Shown in pieces: positions 1-8,066 of a DNA stretch of 34,494 nt. A program made the translations under genes and the position numbers. The notes under the pieces were generated by a model that was given only the letters and a program-made list of their open reading frames with translations, was not told the DNA's origin and searched no databases. This stretch comes from an uncultured Microcaldota archaeon. GTDB lineage: Archaea; Micrarchaeota; Micrarchaeia; Anstonellales; Bilamarchaeaceae. Every line of letters begins with the position of its first letter. Position 1 is the first letter of the stretch. The DNA lies in contig CAIKOA010000002.1 of NCBI GenBank assembly GCA_903828955.1, positions 1 to 34,494 on the forward strand, in the 5' to 3' direction.

Positions 1-1
1 A

Positions 2-391
2 GAGATAACTGTTTATCCACAGGAAGTGGGGAAGCTGGTATGCGAATACCCGATAATATTGGGGTTCTTCACATTTGATTATTCATATATGTATCCGCTA
101 TGGCTGCTCTCGGTGGTGCTGGCATTCATCAATGTATTCCTGTTCAGAAGGAGGACCAGCCTGAGCTACCTGAAATCAATTGTGTATTCATTCGTGCCTG
201 TTGTGCTTGCACTGCCCAACTACGGGCTATTTTCAATCTGCTTCATGGCGAACATTGTTACGCTGCAGACTATTGGAGAGGCTGCGCTCATTGTAAAGAA
301 ATTAATTACGGGCGAACTTGAGGAGAAAGGAGAGGTGGAAAAGGAAAGAAAATTTGAGGAGAGATTAAGGAAGGGGAAACATTCCAGGTAA
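2..391 (+). CDS. C-terminal part of a membrane protein (5' truncated by window edge)
   Basis: The frame is open from the first complete codon of the window. An internal GTG at 26 could serve as a start, but nothing marks it as the true one, so the gene probably begins upstream. The visible 129 residues hold about three hydrophobic segments (roughly residues 15-50 and two between 65 and 95), followed by a charged Glu/Lys/Arg tail that should be cytoplasmic. No family was recognised. It ends 62 nt before the convergent coiled-coil gene. The gap between them is A-rich and has no clear hairpin. Confidence 0.7.
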   Translation, partial: EITVYPQEVGKLVCEYPIILGFFTFDYSYMYPLWLLSVVLAFINVFLFRRRTSLSYLKSIVYSFVPVVLALPNYGLFSICFMANIVTLQTIGEAALIVKKLITGELEEKGEVEKERKFEERLRKGKHSR

Positions 392-453
392 AAATGAATT
401 GCGGCGGAATTGAAAAGAAAAATTAGAAAAAAGAAATTATTGTTGAAGAAGGC

Positions 454-2193
454 TCACTTCTTCTTTTTCTTCTTGTCTTCGGCCTGCCTGTGCTTCAGGT
501 TGTCCGCATCCTGCATGAGCCTCCTGCGCTCATCTGCCTTTTCATCGACCATCTCGCGCTGAGCCCTCGAGCCTTCGCGGGCGGTGGAGACCATCTCGTT
601 GAATTGCTCGCCTTCTGCGCCCATCTGCCTGTATTTGGACATGAGCTCCGCGCTTTCGCGCATGAGGGATTTTATGCGGTTGCGGACTTCCGCAATCTTC
701 TCATCGATGCTTGCCTCCTCGTATTCGAGGGAGCCGAGCTTCTCGCGGTAGCCTCCTTCGATTTTATCGAGTTCGGAAAGGTACTTCTTCACATATTCGA
801 GCTCCGCGGCCTTCTTTATTTTATCAAGGTCGCCCTGGCTTTCGGATACATAGGATTGCAGTTCGTCCATCTTCGCGGAATAATCTTCGGAGTATTGCCT
901 GAACCACTGCTCGACCTTCTCGATGCGCTCGAGCTCCGAACGGAGCTGCTCAAGTTGCGCCATCCTGCGTTCCAGGTTGGACTGGATGTGGTCGATGCGC
1001 TCGGCAACGAGATTTTTGGAGTCGCCTGCGTCCTGGACCGCCTCTTCCACCTTGCGGACTTTCTCCTCCATGTCTTCGAGCGCCGCGCGCGCACTTGTCA
1101 GCGTTTCGTTGAGTTCCGCCTCGTGGTGCTCGATTGACTGCATCATGTCGCGCATCTGCACCATGCGGTTGCGGTCGCGCATAACCTCCTGCTCGCCCTT
1201 TTCAAGCTCGCCGGAAAGTTCGGTGCTCACTTCGGAAAGTGCTTTCCAGCTCTTCTCTATGCTGGACTTTGTCTTGGAAAGAAGTGTGCGGGCCTCCGAA
1301 TCGGTCTTTGAGAATGCTTCCTGCATCTGGTCGATTTCCCCGATTTTTCCTGGGAGGCTGGAGATGCGCTCGCGCGCCTCGATTATCCTTTTTTCCTTTT
1401 CAAGGAGCGCGTACTCGAGGTTTTCGAGGCTTGCCTCGAATTCCTTCTCTAAAGAAAGGTAGCCTTCGCGGTGCATCCTTTCCTTGTCGCCTTCGAGGTC
1501 TTTCAGCTCTTCTTTGCTGCTTTTTATGATAGTGAGGTATTCATCGAGCCTGCCCTTCAGTTTGCCGGTCTGTGCTGCGGGAAGGTCGAGGAATTCGCTT
1601 TTTTCGAGCTTCTTCTTCATAGGTTCAAGAGGCTCCTGCGAAGGGATGTATGAGGGAGTCGAATAGCTTTCGGTTTCCTCCAGCGTGAGCTTCTGCTCCT
1701 TCTTTGGGGAAGGCGCTGCGCCTGATGAGGCCTTCCTTGATTTTGCAGACGGGATTATCGCTGAGAACAGGGATTTCTTCTGCGCGGAAATCGGGTGCAT
1801 GGGCTCGAGTTCGAGCTCCACAGGGCCCTCCTCCGGCTCTTCCTCTTCTTCTGCTTTCGGTTTAGGAACGTGCTTTGCTTCGGGCGGCTTTGGAGAAATT
1901 ATTGCCCTCTGCGAAAGTGAAGCGGCTTTTGGTGGCAGTGCCTTTCGCGCGGGTTCGGATTTTTCCTTCATGATCCAGACCGCGTGGAGCGCGCCCATGT
2001 GGTGCACGAGGTTGATGACGCCCTCTTCCTCAAGGATGTGGAGCCATTTCTCCACTTCCTTGCGGTTCATTTTCAGTTCTCTGGACAGCTTGCCGACCTC
2101 CACTTCCTTTTTAGTGGAGAGTATTTCGATAAGCTTGTCTATGTCCGTCGCAATCAAAAAGTCTTCTTCATCAACCCCTATCAAGCATTCCAC
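454..2193 (-). CDS. winged-helix / long coiled-coil protein downstream of L10e
   Basis: This 579-aa protein is not one I recognise. Residues about 15-75 look like a winged helix-turn-helix, with a recognition-helix region around LSRELKMNRKEVEKWL. A Pro/Glu/Ala-rich linker (about 78-200) follows, then an almost uninterrupted heptad-rich coiled coil (about 205-565). The protein ends in six lysines. The start is GTG at 2193, one base after the L10e stop codon; the frame is closed just upstream by TAG, so no longer start exists. Co-transcription with a ribosomal protein gene is likely. The wHTH-plus-coil design recurs in the 242-aa gene at 22146-22874. A role on DNA, in chromosome structure or as a scaffold are all possible, but none is shown. 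Confidence 0.85.
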   Translation of the reverse strand: MECLIGVDEEDFLIATDIDKLIEILSTKKEVEVGKLSRELKMNRKEVEKWLHILEEEGVINLVHHMGALHAVWIMKEKSEPARKALPPKAASLSQRAIISPKPPEAKHVPKPKAEEEEEPEEGPVELELEPMHPISAQKKSLFSAIIPSAKSRKASSGAAPSPKKEQKLTLEETESYSTPSYIPSQEPLEPMKKKLEKSEFLDLPAAQTGKLKGRLDEYLTIIKSSKEELKDLEGDKERMHREGYLSLEKEFEASLENLEYALLEKEKRIIEARERISSLPGKIGEIDQMQEAFSKTDSEARTLLSKTKSSIEKSWKALSEVSTELSGELEKGEQEVMRDRNRMVQMRDMMQSIEHHEAELNETLTSARAALEDMEEKVRKVEEAVQDAGDSKNLVAERIDHIQSNLERRMAQLEQLRSELERIEKVEQWFRQYSEDYSAKMDELQSYVSESQGDLDKIKKAAELEYVKKYLSELDKIEGGYREKLGSLEYEEASIDEKIAEVRNRIKSLMRESAELMSKYRQMGAEGEQFNEMVSTAREGSRAQREMVDEKADERRRLMQDADNLKHRQAEDKKKKKK

Positions 2194-2194
2194 C

Positions 2195-2716
2195 TCATCC
2201 TACCAGGACTGAGAAACTTCCGGAGAGCTTCATCTTTGCGCGCCTGAATGCAAGCCTCACGACCTCTTCATTCTCCTTGCCCTTGTAGGTATGGACGGTG
2301 AAGATTTCCTGATTTCTGCTAAGCCTGGCGGCCCTGTCTGTGGGCTTCCCGAAAGATTGCCTCATCCCTTTCTGGATACGGTCTGCACCCGCGCCTGCCA
2401 CCATCTTGTTTTCCCTAACGATGTGGTGCGGATACGGCCTTACGATGAAGTAGTAGTTGCCGGGGAGCTTTGTTTCGAGGACCTTGTTCGCCGACTGCCG
2501 TGCCGATTCGAGGGCGTTGTCCCTCATCACGATTGCAGCCTTCGGGGCAAGGTGGTACACTGCGGTGTAGTCCTTCTTGCTCGTTCCCATCCTGTGGACG
2601 TTTAGCTCCTTGTGGGGCATCGTCTTAATGTAGGATCTCCTTGGCTTCCTCTTTGAAAAGCGTGTCCATGCGACTTTCTTCGGTTCGCGCCCGCATCTTG
2701 CTGGTCTTAATCCCAT
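2195..2716 (-). CDS. rpl10e: 50S ribosomal protein L10e (uL16 family)
   Basis: This 173-aa protein is the archaeal/eukaryotic L10e (uL16) of the large subunit, which sits near the A-site tRNA corridor. The family N-terminus (MGLRPARCGR), the basic RRSYIKTMPHKELNVHRMG segment, the RPYPHHIVRENK stretch and the GADRIQKGMRQSFGKP stretch are all present, and the length is normal. The ATG at 2716 is preceded by a Shine-Dalgarno-like GAGGAG about 6 nt upstream. A TATA-like box on the minus strand lies at 2771-2780. It is the first gene of a two-gene unit with the coiled-coil protein. Confidence 0.98.
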   Translation of the reverse strand: MGLRPARCGREPKKVAWTRFSKRKPRRSYIKTMPHKELNVHRMGTSKKDYTAVYHLAPKAAIVMRDNALESARQSANKVLETKLPGNYYFIVRPYPHHIVRENKMVAGAGADRIQKGMRQSFGKPTDRAARLSRNQEIFTVHTYKGKENEEVVRLAFRRAKMKLSGSFSVLVG

Positions 2717-2770
2717 CTAAATCTCCTCAATATGTATTTTGTATTTGAATAGGAAAATATGATGACGACG

Positions 2771-2826
2771 GTTTAAAAAGGTTTTCTTGGTGGCGGATTT
2801 GAGGGTGTTATAATATATTATAAACT
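2771..2826. promoter_or_regulatory. divergent promoter region between L10e and the 545-aa gene
   Basis: Two TATA-like boxes sit back to back. The one at 2771-2780 reads CTTTTTAAAC on the minus strand and would drive L10e with a leader of about 30 nt that carries its SD. The one at 2817-2826 (ATTATAAAC core) is about 26 bp before the ATG at 2848, the spacing of a leaderless archaeal transcript. Confidence 0.6.
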
Positions 2827-2847
2827 GTGTGGTTGAATTAATATAAT

Positions 2848-4485
2848 ATGCAGAAATGGATGCGCTTAGCGCAGCTCGAATTGCGCAACATGCGCGATGC
2901 GAAGAACACGCTGAAGCTCGCAAAGGCGCTGGAGGAGCCGCTGGCGATGGAAAAAATCCGCGGCGGAATGCCGAAGCGCCTTCCGGCCGGGGTGAGCCCG
3001 GAGGAGTTCCGGCAGATGAACGCCAACGAGCAGCTCTGGGACTGTGCGAAGACGATCACGCGCCTCAGGCGGGGAAGCGAGCTTGAGCCGGTGGTGAGCG
3101 ACAGGGCGGTGGCGATGTACGTCAGCATATTCGCAAAGTCGCAGCCAGAATTCGAAATCGCTGAGGGGGAGGGCGCCGAGGAGAGCATAGGGAGGCTCTG
3201 CGCGGCCGTGCGCGCGTGGAAAGAGGAGCGGATGAGGGTATCCGCGGAGATGCAGGCAGAGGCATATTCTGACGTTGTGGATGTCAAAGCCGCGATAAGC
3301 GGGCAGGCGAGGAGGAGGGTCAGGAGAGGGCTCTCCGGCGTCGCGCGGAGTATCGAGAAGAGCTCGGCCGAGGCGGCGGGAATCGTCGCGCACGTATTCG
3401 TAATGAACAAACTTGCGGAAATCCTCGGCACCGGGCAGCTGAACTCGCTGGCGTATCTTGCGAGTTTCGGGATAGGCAATGCGAAGAGGATAATGAAGCT
3501 GGATTCTGAGATCGAAAGCGCGGCGCGTGGAAAAGGCAGAGGCAGCAAGACCGGTCTGATGAGGGAAAAATTCGGGATTTGCTGCAAGAAGGCGGTCGCG
3601 GAGCTGCGGGCGCAATCCGAAATTGATAAGGAGGAGCGCGTTTGGGAAGGAGAAGTCCCTGCCGAAGGCGAATGCGGGGTTTTCACAGCGGTGCGCGGAA
3701 ACGGGCGTACCGAGACTGAGGATGAGCGGAGGCTCAGGGCGGAATACCCGGGGCTCTACAAGAGAATAATTCACACCCTTACAAAAGCGGAGTTGGAGGC
3801 GCGCGAACTGAAGAAGGAGGTGCGCTTTGCAATCAGGGAAGGCGTGCCTGCGGAATTCGTAAGGGAATGCGTCAGGATGGGGATACGGGATTCCGAAGGG
3901 ATAATCGATTTGTATCTGGCTTCTGGGAAGGAAATGCCTGCGGAGAAAAAGGAGGAGGCGCCTGCTGAAATGGAGCCACCGAGGGCGAAGAAGGTTTGGG
4001 GCGGAAGAAATCGGGCAAATGGGAATAACGGCGCTGCCGAAGGAAGCGCGGAAAATGGAAGAAGGCAGATACTGAACAAAGGGGACATAGTGGGCACGAT
4101 CCAATTAAGCGACGAGGCGCGTGCGCACATACGGGCGGCGGGACTCAGCCCAAAGGATGTGCTGAATTCGATGATTGGGGGCTTCAACATGGGGCATAAG
4201 GGAAATGCTGCGGTGGGCGGCGCGCACTTCCGCGGGGACAACATCAGGAAGAACATACGGAGATATCTTGCGGCTGAGTACAGGGGAAGGAAAACCGATG
4301 CGCCCGATGTGGATAAACTCCTGGATTACCTGAAATCAATTGAAGTGGTGCAGGAATTCGGGAGCAGCGCATACACGCGCACTAAGGACGATGCGATGTC
4401 GATCAATACGAACCCCGGGAATGAAATCGGCAAGGACATAATTACGACCGTAAATGCGGTGCTTATTGAATTGAGGAATGCCTGA
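2848..4485 (+). CDS. unrecognised 545-aa alpha-helical basic protein
   Basis: I do not recognise this family. The protein is rich in Ala, Arg and Glu, is predicted largely helical, and has no membrane segment or signal peptide. Residues 1-300 form one helical region. A low-complexity linker rich in Glu, Pro, Asn and Gly (about 365-410) separates it from a C-terminal domain (about 412-545) containing GFNMGHKGNAAVGGAHFRG and KDIITTVNAVLIELRNA. Codon use is more GC-rich (many GCG, CGC, GAG) than in neighbours such as hisS. ATG 2848 follows a TATA box at leaderless spacing. It converges on the HisA-like gene with a 6-nt gap. It could be an acquired gene or a lineage-restricted one. Confidence 0.8.
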   Translation: MQKWMRLAQLELRNMRDAKNTLKLAKALEEPLAMEKIRGGMPKRLPAGVSPEEFRQMNANEQLWDCAKTITRLRRGSELEPVVSDRAVAMYVSIFAKSQPEFEIAEGEGAEESIGRLCAAVRAWKEERMRVSAEMQAEAYSDVVDVKAAISGQARRRVRRGLSGVARSIEKSSAEAAGIVAHVFVMNKLAEILGTGQLNSLAYLASFGIGNAKRIMKLDSEIESAARGKGRGSKTGLMREKFGICCKKAVAELRAQSEIDKEERVWEGEVPAEGECGVFTAVRGNGRTETEDERRLRAEYPGLYKRIIHTLTKAELEARELKKEVRFAIREGVPAEFVRECVRMGIRDSEGIIDLYLASGKEMPAEKKEEAPAEMEPPRAKKVWGGRNRANGNNGAAEGSAENGRRQILNKGDIVGTIQLSDEARAHIRAAGLSPKDVLNSMIGGFNMGHKGNAAVGGAHFRGDNIRKNIRRYLAAEYRGRKTDAPDVDKLLDYLKSIEVVQEFGSSAYTRTKDDAMSINTNPGNEIGKDIITTVNAVLIELRNA

Positions 4486-4491
4486 GAATCT

Positions 4492-5016
4492 TCAGAGCTG
4501 GGGTTCTGCAATCCTTGCGAAAACTCCCTTTACGTTCTTGTTCTGCTCTGCGTTTACGATTACCCTTTTGCCTTTTCTCATCAGTTCCTTTACGGTTTCT
4601 TCGGATTCCCCATCCAGGTAAATATCGTATACATCATCAGTGGAGCCCTTGTAGCGGGGGGACATTTTCCCGACCAGGAGGCGCTTCTGCTCAGCGAATT
4701 GGGAAAGGTCGAGCTTGGATGGGAGAGGAACTACTACGCGCGCATTTATGTCCAGGAGCGGCTTAATCATTGCGGGTTCTGGGCGCACTTCAACTTCTAT
4801 GTACATGAGAAAAGTGAGATGGTCGTAAACGTCGTAATTCACGCGCTTCCCGTTCATTGCGTCCAAATCTACTATGTGGATTAGCTGCGCGCCATATTCT
4901 TCCTTTAGTTTTTTTGCGACCTTGATTGCGCTCCCTATTGGCTTCAGGGTGCCCATCGCCATTATGTGGGCGCGCTTTCCCTTTATGTAAATTAGGGGCG
5001 CCTCCATCGTGCTCAT
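4492..5016 (-). CDS. short HisA-like half-barrel protein downstream of hisS
   Basis: This 174-aa protein resembles the start of a HisA/HisF-type TIM barrel: a first strand at PLIYIKGKRAH, a helix around PIGSAIKVAKKLKEEYGA, then the strand IHIVDLDAMNGKRVNYD, which is close to the HisA motif for the second strand. HisA is normally about 240 aa, and the later phosphate-binding glycine motifs are not evident, so histidine-pathway isomerase activity is doubtful. ATG 5016 has a strong SD (GGAGG about 10 nt upstream). It lies 62 nt downstream of hisS on the same strand, so a link with histidine or tRNA charging is suggested by context only. Confidence 0.8.
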   Translation of the reverse strand: MSTMEAPLIYIKGKRAHIMAMGTLKPIGSAIKVAKKLKEEYGAQLIHIVDLDAMNGKRVNYDVYDHLTFLMYIEVEVRPEPAMIKPLLDINARVVVPLPSKLDLSQFAEQKRLLVGKMSPRYKGSTDDVYDIYLDGESEETVKELMRKGKRVIVNAEQNKNVKGVFARIAEPQL

Positions 5017-5078
5017 GCGGATGCGCCTCCTTTTGAAGTTTTGTTCTTTTCGGGATTTTGTTTCATTTCTTTTTTCGC

Positions 5079-6290
5079 CTACTCGTTTATTTTTTTGATT
5101 GCTTCCTGGATTGTTAGGAGGGATTCCTCTCCGCTCTTCATGTCACGGAGATTTACTTTCTTTGCTTCGACTTCCTTCTTTCCGAGGATTATTACGTAGG
5201 GGATTGAAAGTGAGCTTGCGTAATCAAGCTGCTTGCGCAGGTTTCTTTCCATAAGGTCGGTTTCTGCGCAGATTCCGCTTTTACGGAGCTTGTCTGCGAC
5301 TTCAGCTGCCTGCGGGTAAGTATCTGGGAAGGAGGCTACGAACACCTGGGTGTAGGTTTTCTTTCCGTCGCCTTCGCCCATGAGCATGAGCATCCTTTCC
5401 ACTCCGAGGCTTATGCCTGCTGCTGGGGCTCCCCTTCCGTAAATTCCAAGGAGGCCGTCATATCTTCCGCCCCCTGCAAAGGAGCCTGAGAAGCCTTCTG
5501 CGCGGAATTCATATACGGGCCCTGAGTAATATCCGAGGCCGCGGATAATGAGCGGATCAAAAGTGAATTTGGGGTAGAAATCCAGGATTTCGCGGACTTC
5601 CTTCACTCCTTCGGGTGCGTATTTTTCGAATGCATCGAGCTTCTTTTCGTTTGAGCCCTTAGTGAAGAAGAGCGGGAGTATTTCCTTGGAAGCGGAGCCG
5701 AAAAAGGGCTCGAGCTGGCGTTCAACTTCTTCCCTCCCTATTTTATCGGCTTTATCGAGGACGCGGAAGATGCCATTCGCTTTTTCTTCGAGTTTGAATT
5801 TTTCAACTATTGAATTGAGGATTTTGCGGTTGTTGAGGAGGATTTCGAATTTTCCAAAGCCTACTCTTGCGAGCGCGGTGGAGGCGACATCTAGGAGTTC
5901 GGCTTCGGTGCGCATTGAAGAGGAGCCTATAATGTCTGCATCGGCCTGCCAGAATTCGCGGAAGCGGCCTTTCTGGGGCTCTTCCCTTCTCCATACAGGG
6001 CCGATTTGGTAGCGTTTAAAGGGCTGGGGGAACTGGGAGTTTGCTGCGACCCTGGAAAGGGGGACTGTGAGGTCAAAACGGAGGGCTAGTTCTGAATCCT
6101 TTATTTCGAAGAGCTGGCCTGCGATTTCATCGCCGCTTTTTGCGCGCAGCGTCGTGAGGTACTCTAGCGCAGGGGTTTCCAATGGCTGGAAGCCGAATTC
6201 CCTGTAGACTTCGGCGACTGCGGAGAAAATCCTTTCTCTCTGCATCATCTGCTGCGGGAGAAAGTCCCGCATCCCTTTAGCTAGCTTCAT
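5079..6290 (-). CDS. hisS: histidyl-tRNA synthetase
   Basis: Class II aminoacyl-tRNA synthetase that charges tRNA-His in the cytosol. The family start KGMRDFLP is visible, as are motif 2 (RYQIGPVWRREEPQKGRFREF with ADADIIG), the histidine-specific signatures RGLGYYSGPVYEF and GGGRYDGLLG, motif 3 (GISLGVERML), and a C-terminal anticodon-binding domain around VFVASFPDTY. At about 403 aa the length is normal. ATG 6290 is preferred over ATG 6296 because the SD-like GAGGT then sits about 8 nt upstream; for 6296 it would be only 2 nt away. The upstream region carries a TATA box and a perfect 20-bp palindrome. Confidence 0.96.
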   Translation of the reverse strand: MKLAKGMRDFLPQQMMQRERIFSAVAEVYREFGFQPLETPALEYLTTLRAKSGDEIAGQLFEIKDSELALRFDLTVPLSRVAANSQFPQPFKRYQIGPVWRREEPQKGRFREFWQADADIIGSSSMRTEAELLDVASTALARVGFGKFEILLNNRKILNSIVEKFKLEEKANGIFRVLDKADKIGREEVERQLEPFFGSASKEILPLFFTKGSNEKKLDAFEKYAPEGVKEVREILDFYPKFTFDPLIIRGLGYYSGPVYEFRAEGFSGSFAGGGRYDGLLGIYGRGAPAAGISLGVERMLMLMGEGDGKKTYTQVFVASFPDTYPQAAEVADKLRKSGICAETDLMERNLRKQLDYASSLSIPYVIILGKKEVEAKKVNLRDMKSGEESLLTIQEAIKKINE

Positions 6291-6330
6291 GAACATTACC
6301 TCTGAATTAGTTGAAAAACGAAGGCAAAGT

Positions 6331-6343
6331 TTATATATTATAG
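6331..6343 (-). promoter_or_regulatory. TATA box of hisS
   Basis: On the minus strand an AT-rich run (ATAATATATAAAC) lies about 45 bp before the hisS start. That places transcription start near 6310 and leaves a short leader carrying the SD. A second TATA-like run (CTTTTATACT) lies at 6348-6357. Confidence 0.5.
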
Positions 6344-6362
6344 GAACAGTATAAAAGGGGGT

Positions 6363-6382
6363 TTTGTAACCATGGTTACAAA
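6363..6382. promoter_or_regulatory. perfect 20-bp palindrome upstream of hisS
   Basis: The 20 bases are fully self-complementary, centred on CCATGG with arms of TTTGTAA/TTACAAA. The palindrome lies just upstream of the hisS TATA boxes and downstream of the 104-aa gene's stop. A dimeric regulator could bind it. There is no loop and no following T-run, so a terminator is less likely. Confidence 0.5.
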
Positions 6383-6422
6383 CGATCTGATGTTGATTCT
6401 GAATCGCTTAACCCCACAAGGG

Positions 6423-6737
6423 CTATTTCTTTGATACTTCCACAGTATATGGATTTGAAAATGAGAATTTGCTCCCGGATTGGGAAATGGCTTTACCTTC
6501 TCTCTTGGCCTGATTGATTTGGGATATTGCAAGCCTGAAATCTACCATTGCAATCCCAAAAACCGCAAAAAAAACAACGAAGATGATGGTTAGCGAGGCG
6601 GAATCCCCAAAAAGGCCAATGCGCGGGGCAAATACTATGAACACGAGTATCAAAAAAACAATAAAGGCCGCGGGCAAGTGTTTGAATCGGAATACGGTTT
6701 TTTCTTCTGTTTCGGTCTTTTCGTAAATAATGCCCAT
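6423..6737 (-). CDS. small two-helix membrane protein
   Basis: A 104-aa unrecognised protein. Two hydrophobic segments (about residues 22-40 and 50-68) are joined by a short loop with RIGLFGDSAS. A polar C-terminal tail of about 35 residues is rich in Gln, Lys and Ser. ATG 6737 lies 1 base after the stop of the upstream 82-aa gene and has a GGAAAGG element before it. The longer start at 6758 would overlap that gene, so I prefer the shorter form. It is probably translated together with the 82-aa gene. Confidence 0.65.
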   Translation of the reverse strand: MGIIYEKTETEEKTVFRFKHLPAAFIVFLILVFIVFAPRIGLFGDSASLTIIFVVFFAVFGIAMVDFRLAISQINQAKREGKAISQSGSKFSFSNPYTVEVSKK

Positions 6738-6738
6738 T

Positions 6739-6987
6739 CTAATCCTTTCCTTCAACATCCCAGATGTATTTCCCGCGGTTGGGCACTTCCTGCACGGAAA
6801 CGCGTATCACGTAGCCGCCTTCCTTCATGAATGCGCCCAAACCATCAAGCATCGCCTTGTTGACCGGGTCGGTATTCACCCAGGAAAGGGATTTATTAGA
6901 AACCAGGCAGTCCGCAAGCGCCTCTGCATCTGTTTCTGAGAATCCTAATGCAACTAACTTGTCCTGAACCTCTTCCTTGGCCGCCAT
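6739..6987 (-). CDS. small acidic protein with UBA-like N-terminal helices
   Basis: An 82-aa unrecognised soluble protein. The first 30 residues (VQDKLVALGFSETDAEALADCL) have the spacing of a UBA-like three-helix bundle, here only a resemblance. The rest holds a helix with GLGAFMKEGGY and a beta-rich end with VIRVSVQEVPNRGKYIWDVEG. A TATA-like ATTAAAAA at about 7008-7015 on the minus strand lies about 25 bp before ATG 6987, so the transcript may be leaderless. It is paired with the two-helix membrane protein directly downstream. Confidence 0.65.
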   Translation of the reverse strand: MAAKEEVQDKLVALGFSETDAEALADCLVSNKSLSWVNTDPVNKAMLDGLGAFMKEGGYVIRVSVQEVPNRGKYIWDVEGKD

Positions 6988-7053
6988 GAAATTATATTTG
7001 TTGTTAAGGTTTTTAATGGTTAGGAAGCAAAAGACGCAACGCGGGTGGAATTC

Positions 7054-8064
7054 ATGAGCATCATTATCGGGCTTACTGGAGAGAATTGCGCAGGCAAGGG
7101 AACTATCGCTGAATACCTTAAGAAAAAAAGCTTCTATTACCTCTCCCTTTCCGACGTAATACGGGAGGAGCTCGCCTCAAAGGGAAAGGAGATCACCCGC
7201 GCAAATTTAATTGAGGAAGGAAACTACATGCGAGAGCATCTCGGCTCCGGAATCCTCTCAAAGAAAACGATTGAAAAAATGGAAAAGGACCGGAATTATG
7301 TAGTTGATTCCGTCCGCAACCCTGAGGAAGCGCAGGAGCTAAAGAAGCTGAATAATTTCTTCTTTGTATATGTTACCGCTCCTGCGGAAATCCGCTTTGA
7401 GCGGATGCATGCGCGAGGACGGGAGAGCGACCCGCAGACCCTGGAGGCATTCCAGAAAATAGAAGAGATGGAATTGAAGAATGCGGAAAAGAGCAAGCAG
7501 AATTTGCTCGAAACTTTTGCGCTTGCAGACAGGAAAATAGTGAATGATTCGAGCGTGGAGGCGCTGCACGAGAAGATAGATCTGCTTCTTGCGAGCCTTT
7601 CAGCGGAATTCAAGTCGCACCGCCCGAGCTGGGACGAGTATTTCATGGGAATCGCAAAACAGGTTTCAACGCGAAGCAACTGCATGAAGAGGAAGGTTGC
7701 CGCGATAATTGTGAAGGACAAGAGGCTTATTTCCACCGGATATAACGGGACCCCGCGGGGCACTAAAAACTGCAACGAGGGCGGCTGCCCGAGGTGCAAT
7801 TCCTTTGCCGCCGCAGGCACAAAATTGGATGAGTGCTATTGCGCGCACGGGGAAGAGAATGCGATTGTGCAGGCGGCATACCATGGGATTTCCGTAAAGG
7901 GAGGGACCCTGTATACTACTTTTGTCCCTTGCTTATACTGCACGCGCATGATAATCAATGCGGGAATAGAGGAAGTGGTGTATAATGCGGATTACCCTGT
8001 TACCGAAGCCCCTGAGAATTTATTCAGGCAGGCGGGAGTAAAAATAAGGAAAATGAAAATCTGA
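7054..8064 (+). CDS. P-loop nucleotide kinase-like / dCMP deaminase fusion
   Basis: A 336-aa two-domain protein. Residues 1-185 form a P-loop kinase-like domain with Walker A GLTGENCAGKGT (6-17) and a lid-like RGRESDPQTLEAF segment, similar to dNMP/dephospho-CoA kinase relatives. Residues 190-336 are a deoxycytidylate deaminase. The zinc ligands are H265, C293 and C296 (HGEENAI, PCLYC), the proton-shuttle glutamate is E267, and an extra Cys cluster (240, 245, 248, 261, 263) suggests a second zinc. The deaminase would convert dCMP to dUMP for thymidylate synthesis. The same domain order occurs in yeast DCD1 and in bacterial AvcD antiphage deaminases. ATG 7054 has GGTGG 6 nt upstream; GTG 7045 is the alternative. 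Convergent with scpB. Confidence 0.92.
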   Translation: MSIIIGLTGENCAGKGTIAEYLKKKSFYYLSLSDVIREELASKGKEITRANLIEEGNYMREHLGSGILSKKTIEKMEKDRNYVVDSVRNPEEAQELKKLNNFFFVYVTAPAEIRFERMHARGRESDPQTLEAFQKIEEMELKNAEKSKQNLLETFALADRKIVNDSSVEALHEKIDLLLASLSAEFKSHRPSWDEYFMGIAKQVSTRSNCMKRKVAAIIVKDKRLISTGYNGTPRGTKNCNEGGCPRCNSFAAAGTKLDECYCAHGEENAIVQAAYHGISVKGGTLYTTFVPCLYCTRMIINAGIEEVVYNADYPVTEAPENLFRQAGVKIRKMKI

Positions 8065-8066
8065 AT

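Noticed and set aside
2866-4104. 412-codon minus-strand ORF opposite the 545-aa gene.
   Set aside because: High GC keeps the antisense frame open. Its composition is rich in Arg, Leu, Pro and His, and it has neither promoter nor SD; the plus-strand gene has a TATA box and balanced composition.
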